Source: Planctomycetota bacterium (GTDB lineage: Bacteria > Planctomycetota > SZUA-567 > H5-PLA8). From it: DNA of 64,000 nucleotides. The notes under the pieces are model-generated. The model searched no databases, had not been told where the DNA came from, and was given only the letters and a program-made list of their open reading frames with translations. The stretch spans positions 662,288 to 726,287 of the forward strand of contig JAOSKN010000002.1 of NCBI GenBank assembly GCA_027493525.1, given 5' to 3'. Shown here one piece after another: positions 35,209 to 43,396 of the stretch; positions within the stretch are counted from its first letter, which is position 1, and each line of letters starts with the position of its first letter. The position numbers and the translations under genes are program-made.

Positions 35209-35622
35209 ATGTTTATCCGCTTCCTGCTTGCAGCCGAGCGCCAGTTTCAGCGATTGCCCTTTGGCGAGGTGGCGCGATTGAGCGACCCCAAGTTCGTCGG
35301 CGCCGAGAAGTTGACGGTGATGGACGTGAAGCTCAACCCGGGCGGCGGGCATGGATTTCACTTTCACCCGGGGCAAGAGGAATTGATCTACGTGCTCGAG
35401 GGGCGGATCGAGCAGTGGCTGGAGGCCGAAGCCAAGGTGCTGGGTCCCGGCGACGCGCTCTTCATTCCGCGGGCGACGGTCCACGCCAGTTACAACGTCT
35501 TCGCCGAAGCCGCGCGGGTGCTGGCGATCCTGGGGCCGTGCGCGGGGAACGACGGCTACGAGGTCGTGGACGTCTTCGAGCAGGCGCCGTGGAAGGACCT
35601 GAAGGGGCCGGTCCATGCCTAA
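35209..35622 (+). CDS. Cupin domain protein
   Basis: 137-residue single cupin. Metal ligands are visible in the two conserved motifs: GHGFHFHPGQEELIYVLEG (two His and a Glu) and PGDALFIPRATVHASYN (distal His). Likely a sugar isomerase, ligand-binding or accessory enzyme. ATG 35209 has AGGAG 6 nt upstream. First gene behind the sigma-54 promoter; its end overlaps the start of the Tm-1-like gene by 8 bp, so translation is coupled. Confidence 0.85.
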   Translation: MFIRFLLAAERQFQRLPFGEVARLSDPKFVGAEKLTVMDVKLNPGGGHGFHFHPGQEELIYVLEGRIEQWLEAEAKVLGPGDALFIPRATVHASYNVFAEAARVLAILGPCAGNDGYEVVDVFEQAPWKDLKGPVHA

Positions 35623-36826
35623 CGTCATGCGGCGCGCCTACGTCGTCGGCACCTGCGACACGAAAGGCGAGGAACTGCGCTATGTCCGCGACCTGCTCGC
35701 GGAGGCCGGGTTGCCGACGTGCCTGGTGGACGTGGGCACGCGCAGCCGCGCGCGGGACGTGGACGTGACGAGCGCCGAGGTGGCCGCCTTCGGCCCGCAA
35801 GGCGCGGCCGTGCTGGACTTCGATGACCGCGGGCGCGCGGTGACGGGGATGTCCGAAGCGCTGGCCGCGTTCCTGCTCACGCGGAAGGATTTGGGCGGGA
35901 TCGTGGGGTTGGGCGGGAGCGGGAACACGACTCTGGTGACGCACGCGATGCGCGCGCTGCCGCTGGGCGTCCCCAAGTTGATGGTCTCGACGGTCTGCGC
36001 CGGGAACATCGCGCCGTACGTCGGCGGCAGCGACATCGCGATGCTCTACGCGGTGACCGACGTGGCGGGGTTGAACAGCATCTCGCGCGTGATCCTCGCC
36101 AACGCCGCGCACGCGCTTTACGGGATGATGGCGCGCCCGCTCCCCGCCGCGCGCGCTTCCAAGCCGGCCGTCGCGCTGACGATGTTCGGCGTGACGACGC
36201 CCTGCGTGACGGCGATCCGCAAAGACCTTGAGGCGGACTTCGACTGCCTGGTCTTCCACGCCACCGCGCAAGGGCGCAAGGCCGTGGAGAAGCTCGCCGG
36301 GTCGGAATGGCTCGCCGGGCAACTCGAGATCACCACCACGCAGCTCGCCGTCTTCACGCCGGGCTTCGAGCGCCAGAATCCAGACTACTTCGAGCCGGCG
36401 ATTTGCGCGCGGCTGCCGCTCGTGGGTTCGGTGGGCGCGCAGGACATGCTCAACTTCGGGCCGCCCGAGACGATCCCCGCGCACCTGAAGCACCGGCTCT
36501 TTTACCGCCACAACGCCTTCGCCACGCTGATGCGCACGAACCGCGACGAGAACGCCGCTATCGGGCGCTGGCTGGGCGAGCAACTCAACCGCTTCGAGAG
36601 CCCCGTGCGCATGCTGCTGCCCGAGCGGGGCGTCTCGGCGATCGACGCCGAAGGGCAGCCGTTCTTCGATCCCGAAGCCGACGCGGCGCTCTTCGAGAAC
36701 CTCGAGCGAACCGTGAAAGCGACGAAGGACCGCCGGGTGCTGCGCGTGCCGCATCACCTCAACGCGCCCGAGTTCGCGCGCGCGGCCGTCGAGGAGTTTT
36801 TATCCATCGTCTCCGCCCGATCCTGA
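35615..36826 (+). CDS. Tm-1-like ATP-binding (UPF0261) protein
   Basis: 403 residues. Signature N-terminus YVVGTCDTKGEELRYVRDLL, then GLGGSGNTTLVTHAMRALPLG and KLMVSTVCAGNIAPYVGGSDIAMLYAVTDVAGLN, which form the two-lobed fold of UPF0261, and FGVTTPCVTAIRKDLE. In the tomato virus-resistance protein Tm-1 this domain binds ATP and is fused to a PEP-hydrolase-like TIM barrel; here that barrel is encoded by the next gene. The bacterial function is unknown. The starts at 35615 and 35627 are both possible; 35615 overlaps the cupin gene. Confidence 0.9.
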   Translation: MPNVMRRAYVVGTCDTKGEELRYVRDLLAEAGLPTCLVDVGTRSRARDVDVTSAEVAAFGPQGAAVLDFDDRGRAVTGMSEALAAFLLTRKDLGGIVGLGGSGNTTLVTHAMRALPLGVPKLMVSTVCAGNIAPYVGGSDIAMLYAVTDVAGLNSISRVILANAAHALYGMMARPLPAARASKPAVALTMFGVTTPCVTAIRKDLEADFDCLVFHATAQGRKAVEKLAGSEWLAGQLEITTTQLAVFTPGFERQNPDYFEPAICARLPLVGSVGAQDMLNFGPPETIPAHLKHRLFYRHNAFATLMRTNRDENAAIGRWLGEQLNRFESPVRMLLPERGVSAIDAEGQPFFDPEADAALFENLERTVKATKDRRVLRVPHHLNAPEFARAAVEEFLSIVSARS

Positions 36827-36852
36827 ACCGAACCGCAACCAAGGAGCTCAGC

Positions 36853-37707
36853 ATGAACCCGACTCGTGAAGCCATTCTAAAGCGCCTGCGCGCGAAGATC
36901 GCCGAAGGCAAGCCGGTCGTTGGCGGCGGCGCGGGGACGGGGATCTCCGCGAAGTGCGAGGAGGCCGGCGGGATCGACCTGATCGTGATCTACAATTCAG
37001 GGCGCTTCCGCATGGCCGGGCGCGGCTCGATGTGCGGCCTGATGCCCTACGGCAACGCCAACCAGGTGGTGAAGGAGATGGCGTACGAGGTGCTGACGGC
37101 CGTGCAGCATACGCCCGTGCTGGCCGGCGTGTGCGCGACCGATCCGTTCATGCTGCGCGATCTGTTCCTGCAGGAACTGAAGACGATGGGCTTCGCGGGC
37201 GTGCAGAACTTTCCCACCGTCGGGCTGATCGACGGCACGTACCGCCGCAACCTCGAGGAAGTGGGCATCTGCTACCAGACCGAAATCGAAATGATCGCGC
37301 GCGCGCGCGAAATGGACCTGCTCACTTCGCCGTACGTCTTCAATGCCGAAGAGGCGAAGCAGATGACGCGCGCCGGCGCGGACCTGGTCGTCGCGCACAT
37401 GGGCTTGACCGTATCGGGGACGATCGGAGCCAAGACGTACAAGTCGCTCGACGAGAGCGTGGCCGCGATTCAGGCGCTGACCGACGCGTGCAAATCCGTC
37501 CGTGAAGACGTCATCGTGATCTGCCACGGCGGCCCCATTGCCAGCCCCGAGGACGCGCAGTACGTCCTGGACCGCTGCGAGGGCGTGGACGGCTTCTACG
37601 GCGCGAGCAGCATGGAGCGCCTGCCGACCGAGCTCGCGCTGACGAAGCAGGTGCGGGATTTCGTGGACCTCAAGCTACCGAAGCGCGAGCCTGCGGTGGC
37701 GCGGTAA
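36853..37707 (+). CDS. PEP-hydrolase-like TIM-barrel protein (PF09370 family)
   Basis: 284 residues. TIM barrel of the phosphoenolpyruvate-hydrolase-like/PEP mutase superfamily branch that pairs with UPF0261. Blocks: GAGTGISAKCEEAGGIDLIVIYNSGRFRMAGRGS, LMPYGNANQVV, QNFPTVGLIDGTYRRNLEE, VAHMGLTVSG, CHGGPIASPEDAQYVL. The activity in bacteria is not established; the name reflects the fold. The ribosome site AAGGAG is 6 nt from ATG 36853. It is the stand-alone homologue of the sensor domain in the activator at 33286. Operon with the cupin and UPF0261 genes. Confidence 0.88.
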   Translation: MNPTREAILKRLRAKIAEGKPVVGGGAGTGISAKCEEAGGIDLIVIYNSGRFRMAGRGSMCGLMPYGNANQVVKEMAYEVLTAVQHTPVLAGVCATDPFMLRDLFLQELKTMGFAGVQNFPTVGLIDGTYRRNLEEVGICYQTEIEMIARAREMDLLTSPYVFNAEEAKQMTRAGADLVVAHMGLTVSGTIGAKTYKSLDESVAAIQALTDACKSVREDVIVICHGGPIASPEDAQYVLDRCEGVDGFYGASSMERLPTELALTKQVRDFVDLKLPKREPAVAR

Positions 37708-37717
37708 ATCAGGTTTA

Positions 37718-37808
37718 ACCACAGAGGACACAGAGCGCACAGAGAAGGCGTTGGAGAAATATCGGCAAGACGTTTTCCGTGTTCTCCGTGTTCTCCGTGT
37801 CTCCGTGG
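37718..37808. repeat. Inverted arrays of a 9-bp repeat inside the operon
   Basis: Three nnCACAGAG units in a row (37718-37744), then after a 28-bp spacer four units of the complementary type (TTTTCCGTG, TTCTCCGTG twice, TCTCCGTGG; 37773-37808). The two arrays can fold into a long imperfect hairpin between the PEP-hydrolase-like and isomerase genes. Related to CACGGAGG units at 19564-19590. Confidence 0.8.
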
Positions 37809-37820
37809 TGAGGAAAAACG

Positions 37821-38621
37821 ATGCTCCGGTTCGCGTGCATGGAATTGATGTGGGGCGGGGTCGAGGGCGCGAAGTTCCCGCTTTGGCTCGACGAGGTAAC
37901 CGTCGCGGGCTTCGAGGGCATCGCCGTGCGCGCGGGGACGCTCCAGCCGTTCCTCGATGCGCCGGAAACCTTGCGCGGCATGCTGCGCGAGCGGGGGCTG
38001 GGGCTGGCCGGCGCGTACCTGCGGTTCGACGAGGCCGAGGCGAAACTCGACACGCTCTGCGGGCTCCTGCGCAGGCTGGATTGCGGCGACGCGATCCTCC
38101 ACGGCGGGCGTGCCGCGTCGGAGCGCGACCGGCTCGAAGCGGCTATCCGGATCGACGCGCTGGGCGCGCGCGCGGCCAGCCTGGGCGTGCGGCTCTCGTA
38201 CCATCATCACAGCGAGAGTCTGTTCGAGACGCTTGAAGAGACCGAGTTGCTGCTGGCGCGGACCGATCCGCGGCACGTCGGCCTCTTTCTCGACACCGGC
38301 CACGCGACGCAGGACTTCCGGGGGCATCCGGTGGCCGAGCGCGCGGCGCTGCTGTTGCGGCGGCATCCGGCGCGCGGCCGCTTCGTGGAATTCAAGGCGT
38401 GGACGCCCGAGCGCGGGCTGGCTTCCGAGTTGGGCGCGGGGCCGCTCGACCTGGACGCCGTGGCGGCGGAACTGGTCCGCCTGGGGCACGCCGGCTGGAT
38501 CACGCTGGAGCAGAACGCGCCGACGCCGGGCGCAACGCCGCGCGCGTGCGCGGCGCGGTCGCTGAAGGCCGCGCGGGCCTGCTTCGAACGGATCGCGCTG
38601 GGGCAGGCTCCCGCGCGCTGA
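37821..38621 (+). CDS. Sugar phosphate isomerase/epimerase (TIM barrel)
   Basis: 266 residues. Xylose-isomerase-like TIM barrel with candidate metal ligands at LSYHHHSES, GLFLDTGHATQDF, FVEFKAW and WITLEQN. The start at ATG 37821 has AGGAAAAACG upstream. It lies in the operon driven from the sigma-54 promoter, although a 113-bp gap with inverted nonamer repeats separates it from the PEP-hydrolase-like gene and could attenuate transcription. It is 12 bp from the following oxidoreductase, a usual pairing in inositol or sugar-acid catabolism. Confidence 0.83.
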   Translation: MLRFACMELMWGGVEGAKFPLWLDEVTVAGFEGIAVRAGTLQPFLDAPETLRGMLRERGLGLAGAYLRFDEAEAKLDTLCGLLRRLDCGDAILHGGRAASERDRLEAAIRIDALGARAASLGVRLSYHHHSESLFETLEETELLLARTDPRHVGLFLDTGHATQDFRGHPVAERAALLLRRHPARGRFVEFKAWTPERGLASELGAGPLDLDAVAAELVRLGHAGWITLEQNAPTPGATPRACAARSLKAARACFERIALGQAPAR

Positions 38622-38633
38622 AAGGACGTTGCC

Positions 38634-39734
38634 ATGGAACCCGTACGCTTCGCCATTATCGGTTGCGGTTCGATCGCGCAGAAAGGCTACCAGCCGCGCT
38701 GTCTCGCGTATCCCGAGAAGCTCGCGCTGCACGGCTGCTTCGACCAGGACCGCGCGCGGGCCAAGGCTTTCAGCGCGGAGTCCGGCGGGGGCAGGGTCTA
38801 CGGAAGCATCGACGAGGTGCTCGCCGATCCCGAGGTCGAGGCGGTCCTGAACCTGACGACGATCGACGGGCACTTTCCGGTCACGCTGGCGGCGCTGAAG
38901 GCCGGGAAGCACGTCTTCTCCGAGAAGCCGATCGCGATGACCTCGGCGCAGGCGGCGGAGCTGATCCGGGAAGCCGAGGCGCGAACGTTGAAGCTCGCCT
39001 GCGCGCCGTCTTCGCCGCTGGGCTACGAGCAGCAGAACGTCTGGGCGCGTATCCGCGCGGGCGAGATCGGGCAGCCGCATACGGTGGTCGGGACGTTCGC
39101 CTGCACGCGGCTGGAGGCTTGGCATCCGAACGCGGATGTCTTCATGACCCACGGGATCAGCGTGGCCGCCGACGCCGCGCCGTACCCGCTCACCGTGATG
39201 ACGACGTACTTCGGCCCCGTCGCGCGTGTCTTCGGTTTCGCGCGGATCGTGGTCCCGGAACGCGTGCTTCAGACCGGCCCGCGCAAGGGCGCGGCGTTCA
39301 GGCCCAGCATCCCCGACCACGTGATGGGATTGCTGGAGTTCGCGAACGGCGTGCGCGGCTTCGTCTACACGGGCTGGTCGGGGCGCTCGGACGTGCCTCC
39401 ACTGGAGATCCACGGGACCGAAGGCGCATTCGCGCTGAACCCGCACAACGACGGCGCGGGGATCCGGACCTGGTCGCAGTCGGGACATGAGGTCCAAAGC
39501 GTGCCGACGCCGCCTAAGGCAATGAAGAACGCGCTGGATTGGGGCAAGGGCCCGGTGGACCTCGCCGACGCGATCCGGCGCGAGCGTCCCGTGCGCTGCT
39601 CGCCTTACCAGGCGCGGCACGTCGTCGAGATTGCCGAGGGGCTCAACGAGTCGTCAAGGACCGGCGCGCCGGTCGTGCTGACGACACGCTTCGATCCGCC
39701 CGAGCCCGTGGGCGAGGTCGCACCGTGGGAATGA
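38634..39734 (+). CDS. Gfo/Idh/MocA family oxidoreductase
   Basis: 366 residues. The N-terminal Rossmann fold (FAIIGCGSIAQKGYQPRC) binds NAD(P). The catalytic EKPIAMTSAQAAEL block carries the conserved Lys, and the C-terminal alpha/beta substrate domain includes HGISVAADAAPYPLTVMTTYFG. The GAGGAG-type site is weak, but GGACGTTGCC precedes ATG 38634. Last gene of the rightward operon; likely oxidises the isomerase product or a cyclitol or sugar. Substrate not deducible from sequence. Confidence 0.88.
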   Translation: MEPVRFAIIGCGSIAQKGYQPRCLAYPEKLALHGCFDQDRARAKAFSAESGGGRVYGSIDEVLADPEVEAVLNLTTIDGHFPVTLAALKAGKHVFSEKPIAMTSAQAAELIREAEARTLKLACAPSSPLGYEQQNVWARIRAGEIGQPHTVVGTFACTRLEAWHPNADVFMTHGISVAADAAPYPLTVMTTYFGPVARVFGFARIVVPERVLQTGPRKGAAFRPSIPDHVMGLLEFANGVRGFVYTGWSGRSDVPPLEIHGTEGAFALNPHNDGAGIRTWSQSGHEVQSVPTPPKAMKNALDWGKGPVDLADAIRRERPVRCSPYQARHVVEIAEGLNESSRTGAPVVLTTRFDPPEPVGEVAPWE

Positions 39735-39792
39735 TTCCAATGCGGAATGCAAAACGCGGAAATCGAAAATTGCTCTCTGTGGTTGACGCAGC

Positions 39793-41377
39793 CTACTCTC
39801 GAAGCTGCCTGGTCAGCGCGAGGTAGTTCGTGAAGGCGTAGTGAACGATGTTGCTGCCCATGCGGTACGCTTCGTCGATCTGCTCGGCTTTCAAACCGCT
39901 CCCGCCATTTTTTCCAGGCGTCGTTGATGTCGCCGGGGTGGTAGAAGACGATCCAGCGTCCTTCGTGTTTGATCCCCAGGGCCTGATTGCCGCCGTGGTG
40001 CCAGAGCGGCGGGGCGCCGTTGGGGAAGGGGTAGGGCTGCTGGAAGATCGGATCGTCGTCGCTGATCACGACGAGCGCGTACTCGGGAAGAGCCTGCTTC
40101 ATCAGGCCCTGGAAGCCGCGGTGCCAGTGAGGATGGCCGCAATCGGCGAAGAGCATGCCGCCGTCGAGAAGATACTGGCGCAGGACCTTGGCGTCGTCGC
40201 GCGAAATCCGGATCTGGCTCGAACCGGTCATGTAGACGAACGGTGGCGCGTAGCCGGGCTTGTACTCCTTGAGCAGGCGGATGGCGTGGCTTTCGCCGGC
40301 GGTCGCGGTCTTAAAGCCGTGGCGGTGGTTGAAGTCGGCGAGGAAGTTGATGTCCGCGCCGCTGCGGGCGTCCATGCCGTCGTTCCAATCGGGCCCGTCG
40401 TACTCGAGGCGGATGAAGCGGACCTTCGCGTTCTCCATGCCGTCGGGCCAGCCGCCGGTCTTGCCGCCGCCTTGGCCGAGCTTGCCGGCCTTGGCGGCCT
40501 CGCCGGCCTTGTACTCGACCTTCGACAGCTCCTCGACTTTCTTGAACTGCTCCGAGTCGTCGAGGTCCGGCTGGTTGAAAAGGATCGCGCTGTTGGGATT
40601 GAGGACGTACTTCTTTTTCTTTTTCGGCTTGGGCTTGACCATCTGTACGAGGGCGACGACGGGCTGGCCGCTGCCCTTGGGCACACGGTAATCCTCCACG
40701 CGGCCGGCCCAGAGCGAGAGAAGCCACGGCAGGATCACGATGAAGAAGAAGTGCAGCGCCACGCTCCAGATCGCGCTCTTGCGGTATTGTGGATCGGGGC
40801 CGTGGGTGCGCAGGTTTTGAAAGAAGCGGTCCCCGGCGGCGGGCTCCTCGGGTTCGCGCCCCGTGTACGCCGCGATGATTCCCGCGCGCCAGGCGTGCAG
40901 GTGGCAGAAGACCGCGATGCCCAGGAGCGGCAGGCATGGCCAGAGCCACGCCAGGCGCCAGAAGAAGACGTCCACCGCGCCGGCTTCGAAACCGCCGAAC
41001 TTGACTTCGTGCGCTTGCAAGAGCCACGTGCCCTGGAAGACCGTCGCGCCGTACAGGCCGGCCGCGAGGTACACGCCGAGGCAGCTCTTGCGAACCACCG
41101 AGAGCGCCCAGCCCTGCCGGATCCAGGCGGCCGCGGCGGCCAGAACGCACCAGCTTCCGAGGAGGAGGCACGCGAGCGCGGCGACGCGCGCCAGGCCGTC
41201 GACGCCTTCGCCGGCCAGGATGCCCGCCGCGGACGGCTGCGCCTGCTGAAACGCCGTGTATCGGCCGGGAACCCAGCGCCACGCGCCAAGCAGCAGCGCG
41301 CCCAGCAGGACCAGGAGCGGAGAAAGGGTCCAGGCAGGCGCGCGAAGCGCGGTGGGTCGGGAGGGGGCTTGGGCCAT
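39793..41377 (-). CDS. Polytopic membrane protein with TonB-like helix and periplasmic DUF4159 domain (one apparent frameshift)
   Basis: 527 residues after correction. Four membrane helices (about 19-34, 63-86, 97-121, 139-163), a soluble loop, then a fifth helix containing S205-VAL-H209. This copies the essential Ser16...His20 spacing of E. coli TonB (SVCIH), and a Pro/Lys stretch (248-256) follows as in TonB. The periplasmic DUF4159 domain spans about 300-520 (VYMTGSSQIRIS, DGGMLFADCGHPHW, IVFYHPGDINDAW). An A6 tract at 39898-39903 has one A too many: removing it turns an unrelated tail into KNGGSGLKAEQIDEAYRMG ending at the TAG at 39793, which matches the family end. As sequenced, the frame runs on past this point. 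Last gene of the ExbB/ExbD operon. Confidence 0.82.
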
Positions 41378-41398
41378 GGTCAGCTCGCGCGCGTGCGC

Positions 41399-41840
41399 CT
41401 ACTTGCCCGAGTTGGTCTCGTCGATGCTCAGGCCCAAGTCGCCTTTTGGCGCCTTGGGAATTTCGTCGGGCTTGGCGGTATCGGTGATCCGCTGCATGAC
41501 CGGCGAGGTCTTCTGCGCGGCGGTCATCCCGGTCTTCGCTGGGTCTTCGGTTTTTTTCGGCCGGCTTCGTGTCCGGATCGGCCTTGGCAGGCGCGGCGGC
41601 ATCGGTCTTTTGCGTCGCGTTCGGCTTCGCGGAGGAATCGGCAGCGTGGTTCGAATCCGCGCGCGGCTCGGCCTCCGGACTAACGAATCGATAGAGGTAT
41701 CCGGCCGACGTCGCGCCGATGACGAGTACGTGCAACAGGATCGCGATGGCGATGCAGGGCCCGAAGCGGGTCCTGGAGAAGCCGGCCATCAGTTCGTCAG
41801 GCGTTACGCCGGGCGGCTCGGCACGGGTTTTCTTGGCCAC
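41399..41840 (-). CDS. Small TonB-like membrane protein (one apparent frameshift)
   Basis: 146 residues after correction. GTG 41840 has AAGGAG 7 nt upstream. A basic cytoplasmic start, one helix (CIAIAILLHVLVIGATSAGYLY) with a central His, then a Pro/Ala/Lys-rich periplasmic stretch typical of TonB/TolA linkers and a short end (KPDEIPKAPKGDLGLSIDETNSGK). The frame breaks at A7 (41551-41557); deleting one A joins both halves. As sequenced, translation would run out of frame into the next gene. It sits between exbD and the DUF4159 gene, so it probably couples the proton channel to the periplasm. Confidence 0.65.
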
Positions 41841-41851
41841 GTCTTGCTCCT

Positions 41852-42283
41852 TCAGGGTGCGGCGGTTGGCGATTCCTTGAGCGGCTCCCCGAGCGCGGCG
41901 ACGGTTGCGCCGGCCTCGGCGAGCGCGCGCAGCACGGGTTCGTAAACGCGTTTGGGGACGTCCTGATCGCAGACGAAGAGCACGGTCTTTTCATCCTGGG
42001 TCGCCTTGCCCTCGAGCAGCGCGGCGACGCCGTCCCCGACGGATTTGGCGCTAGGCATCTGCTTGCCCTGCAGCCACAGGCGCAGGTCGGTGTCGATGGC
42101 TACGATGACGGCGCGCTCCTTCAGTTCAGCCAGGTCTGGGGCCCGGGGCGGAACGGCCTTGGCGGTGTCTTTGGCGAAGGTGCTGCAGATCATGAAGAAG
42201 ATGATCAACAGGAAGGCGATGTCGCCCATGCTCGCCACGGGGACCTGAATCTCGGCGTCGTTCCTGCGGCGCCTGCGCTTCAC
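41852..42283 (-). CDS. exbD: ExbD/TolR family protein
   Basis: 143 residues. Arg-rich start, one membrane helix (MGDIAFLLIIFFMICSTFA) with the channel Asp, and a periplasmic alpha/beta domain (AVIVAIDTDLRLWLQG, VYEPVLRALAEAGATVAALG). Second of two adjacent ExbD genes. GTG start 42283 overlaps the previous stop by 4 bp and has GGAGG upstream. Works with ExbB as a proton-driven stator in the inner membrane. Confidence 0.9.
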   Translation of the reverse strand: MKRRRRRNDAEIQVPVASMGDIAFLLIIFFMICSTFAKDTAKAVPPRAPDLAELKERAVIVAIDTDLRLWLQGKQMPSAKSVGDGVAALLEGKATQDEKTVLFVCDQDVPKRVYEPVLRALAEAGATVAALGEPLKESPTAAP

Positions 42284-42705
42284 GTGCCGCCTCCGTCGTC
42301 GTCCTCTTCGGTCACCACGGCGACCACGCCGCCGGCCGAGGCAATGGCGCTCATGACCTCATAGTAGCGCTGGTAGGGCACGTCGCCGCTGGATTCGAGG
42401 AGGACGACCCGGCCTTCGCCTTCCTGCTCCTTGAGTTTCAGCTCGGCGAGCGTTCGACGCAGATCCTCGAGGTTCAGCGGCTTCTCATTGAAGAGGATCT
42501 TGCGGTCGTGGAGTTGGATGGTGTTGGACTTCTTCGCCTCGGGGACGCCCTTCTCGCCGGCCGGCGCGTCGGTCGTGAACCCCGTGCGCTTGGCCAGCGA
42601 CGTGGCGAGGATGAAAAAGATGATCAGGAGGAAGGCGACGTCGGAGAACGAGCTGACCGGAACCTCGACTTCCTCCTTGCCCTTGTGCTTACGCCGCATG
42701 CGCAT
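42280..42705 (-). CDS. exbD: ExbD/TolR family protein
   Basis: 141 residues. Basic N-terminus, one membrane helix with the proton-pathway Asp (SFSDVAFLLIIFFILATSLA), and a periplasmic domain with NTIQLHDRKILFNEKPLNLEDLRRTL and a Gly/Asp-rich end. First of the ExbD pair; overlaps exbB by 17 bp and the second exbD by 4 bp. Two different ExbD subunits may form a heterodimer in the ExbB ring, which is an inference. Confidence 0.9.
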   Translation of the reverse strand: MRMRRKHKGKEEVEVPVSSFSDVAFLLIIFFILATSLAKRTGFTTDAPAGEKGVPEAKKSNTIQLHDRKILFNEKPLNLEDLRRTLAELKLKEQEGEGRVVLLESSGDVPYQRYYEVMSAIASAGGVVAVVTEEDDDGGGT

Positions 42706-43360
42706 GAGAGGGCTCCGGGCCGCCCGGCGCGGTCTTCAGGTAGTCGAGCAGTTCGGCGGCGGCTTCGTCCACTTCCAGCTCGATCTTGTCGGCCAGCGAG
42801 CGGAAGAAGTTATAGGGGACGACGGCGGCGATGGCGATGATCAGGCCGGCGGCCGTGGTGATCAGGGCTTCGGCGATGCCCGCGCCGACCAGTGCCGAGT
42901 CGAGCCCCGCCGCGCCGGCGAGCGCTTTGAACGAAACGATCATGCCCGTCACCGTTCCGGTCATGCCCAGTAGCGGCGCGACATTTCCGACGGTGGCCAG
43001 GACGTAGAAGCGCTTGCTGATCGCGCTGAGCGCCCGTTCGGTGTGGTCCTCCATGGCGTTGCCGACGACGACCTGGATCGTTTCAGGCGTGCGCTTTGCC
43101 GGATCCAGTTTGCGGTAGGCGTGGAGGCCGGCGAGGAGCACAGCCGAGACCGGCCCGGGCGTCTCGGCGCAGAGTTCTTCGGCCTCTTCGACGTCGCCGT
43201 CGGCCAGGCTCTCGCGCACGTCGGTGCGGAGCGCGTTGTGGTCGATCTTCCCGTGGCGGTAAAAGGCCCAGGCGCGGTCCAGGACCACCGCCCAGGCGAT
43301 GAAGCTCAAGAGGATGAGCGGCAACATCATGACGCCGCCGTTGACGATGGTTTCGAGCAC
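42689..43360 (-). CDS. exbB: MotA/TolQ/ExbB proton-channel family protein
   Basis: 223 residues. N-terminal helix (GGVMMLPLILLSFIAWAVVLDRAWAFY), a cytoplasmic segment, then two helices with the family core APLLGMTGTVTGMIVSFKAL and ALITTAAGLIIAIAAVVPYNFF. GTG 43360 has AAGGAG 6 nt upstream. Pentameric stator using proton motive force; partners are the two ExbD proteins next to it. It starts 36 bp after the giant secreted protein gene in the same operon. Confidence 0.93.
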   Translation of the reverse strand: MLETIVNGGVMMLPLILLSFIAWAVVLDRAWAFYRHGKIDHNALRTDVRESLADGDVEEAEELCAETPGPVSAVLLAGLHAYRKLDPAKRTPETIQVVVGNAMEDHTERALSAISKRFYVLATVGNVAPLLGMTGTVTGMIVSFKALAGAAGLDSALVGAGIAEALITTAAGLIIAIAAVVPYNFFRSLADKIELEVDEAAAELLDYLKTAPGGPEPSHAHAA

Positions 43361-43396
43361 GTGGCGCTCCTTAGCGTATGGGCCGGCCTCGAAAGG

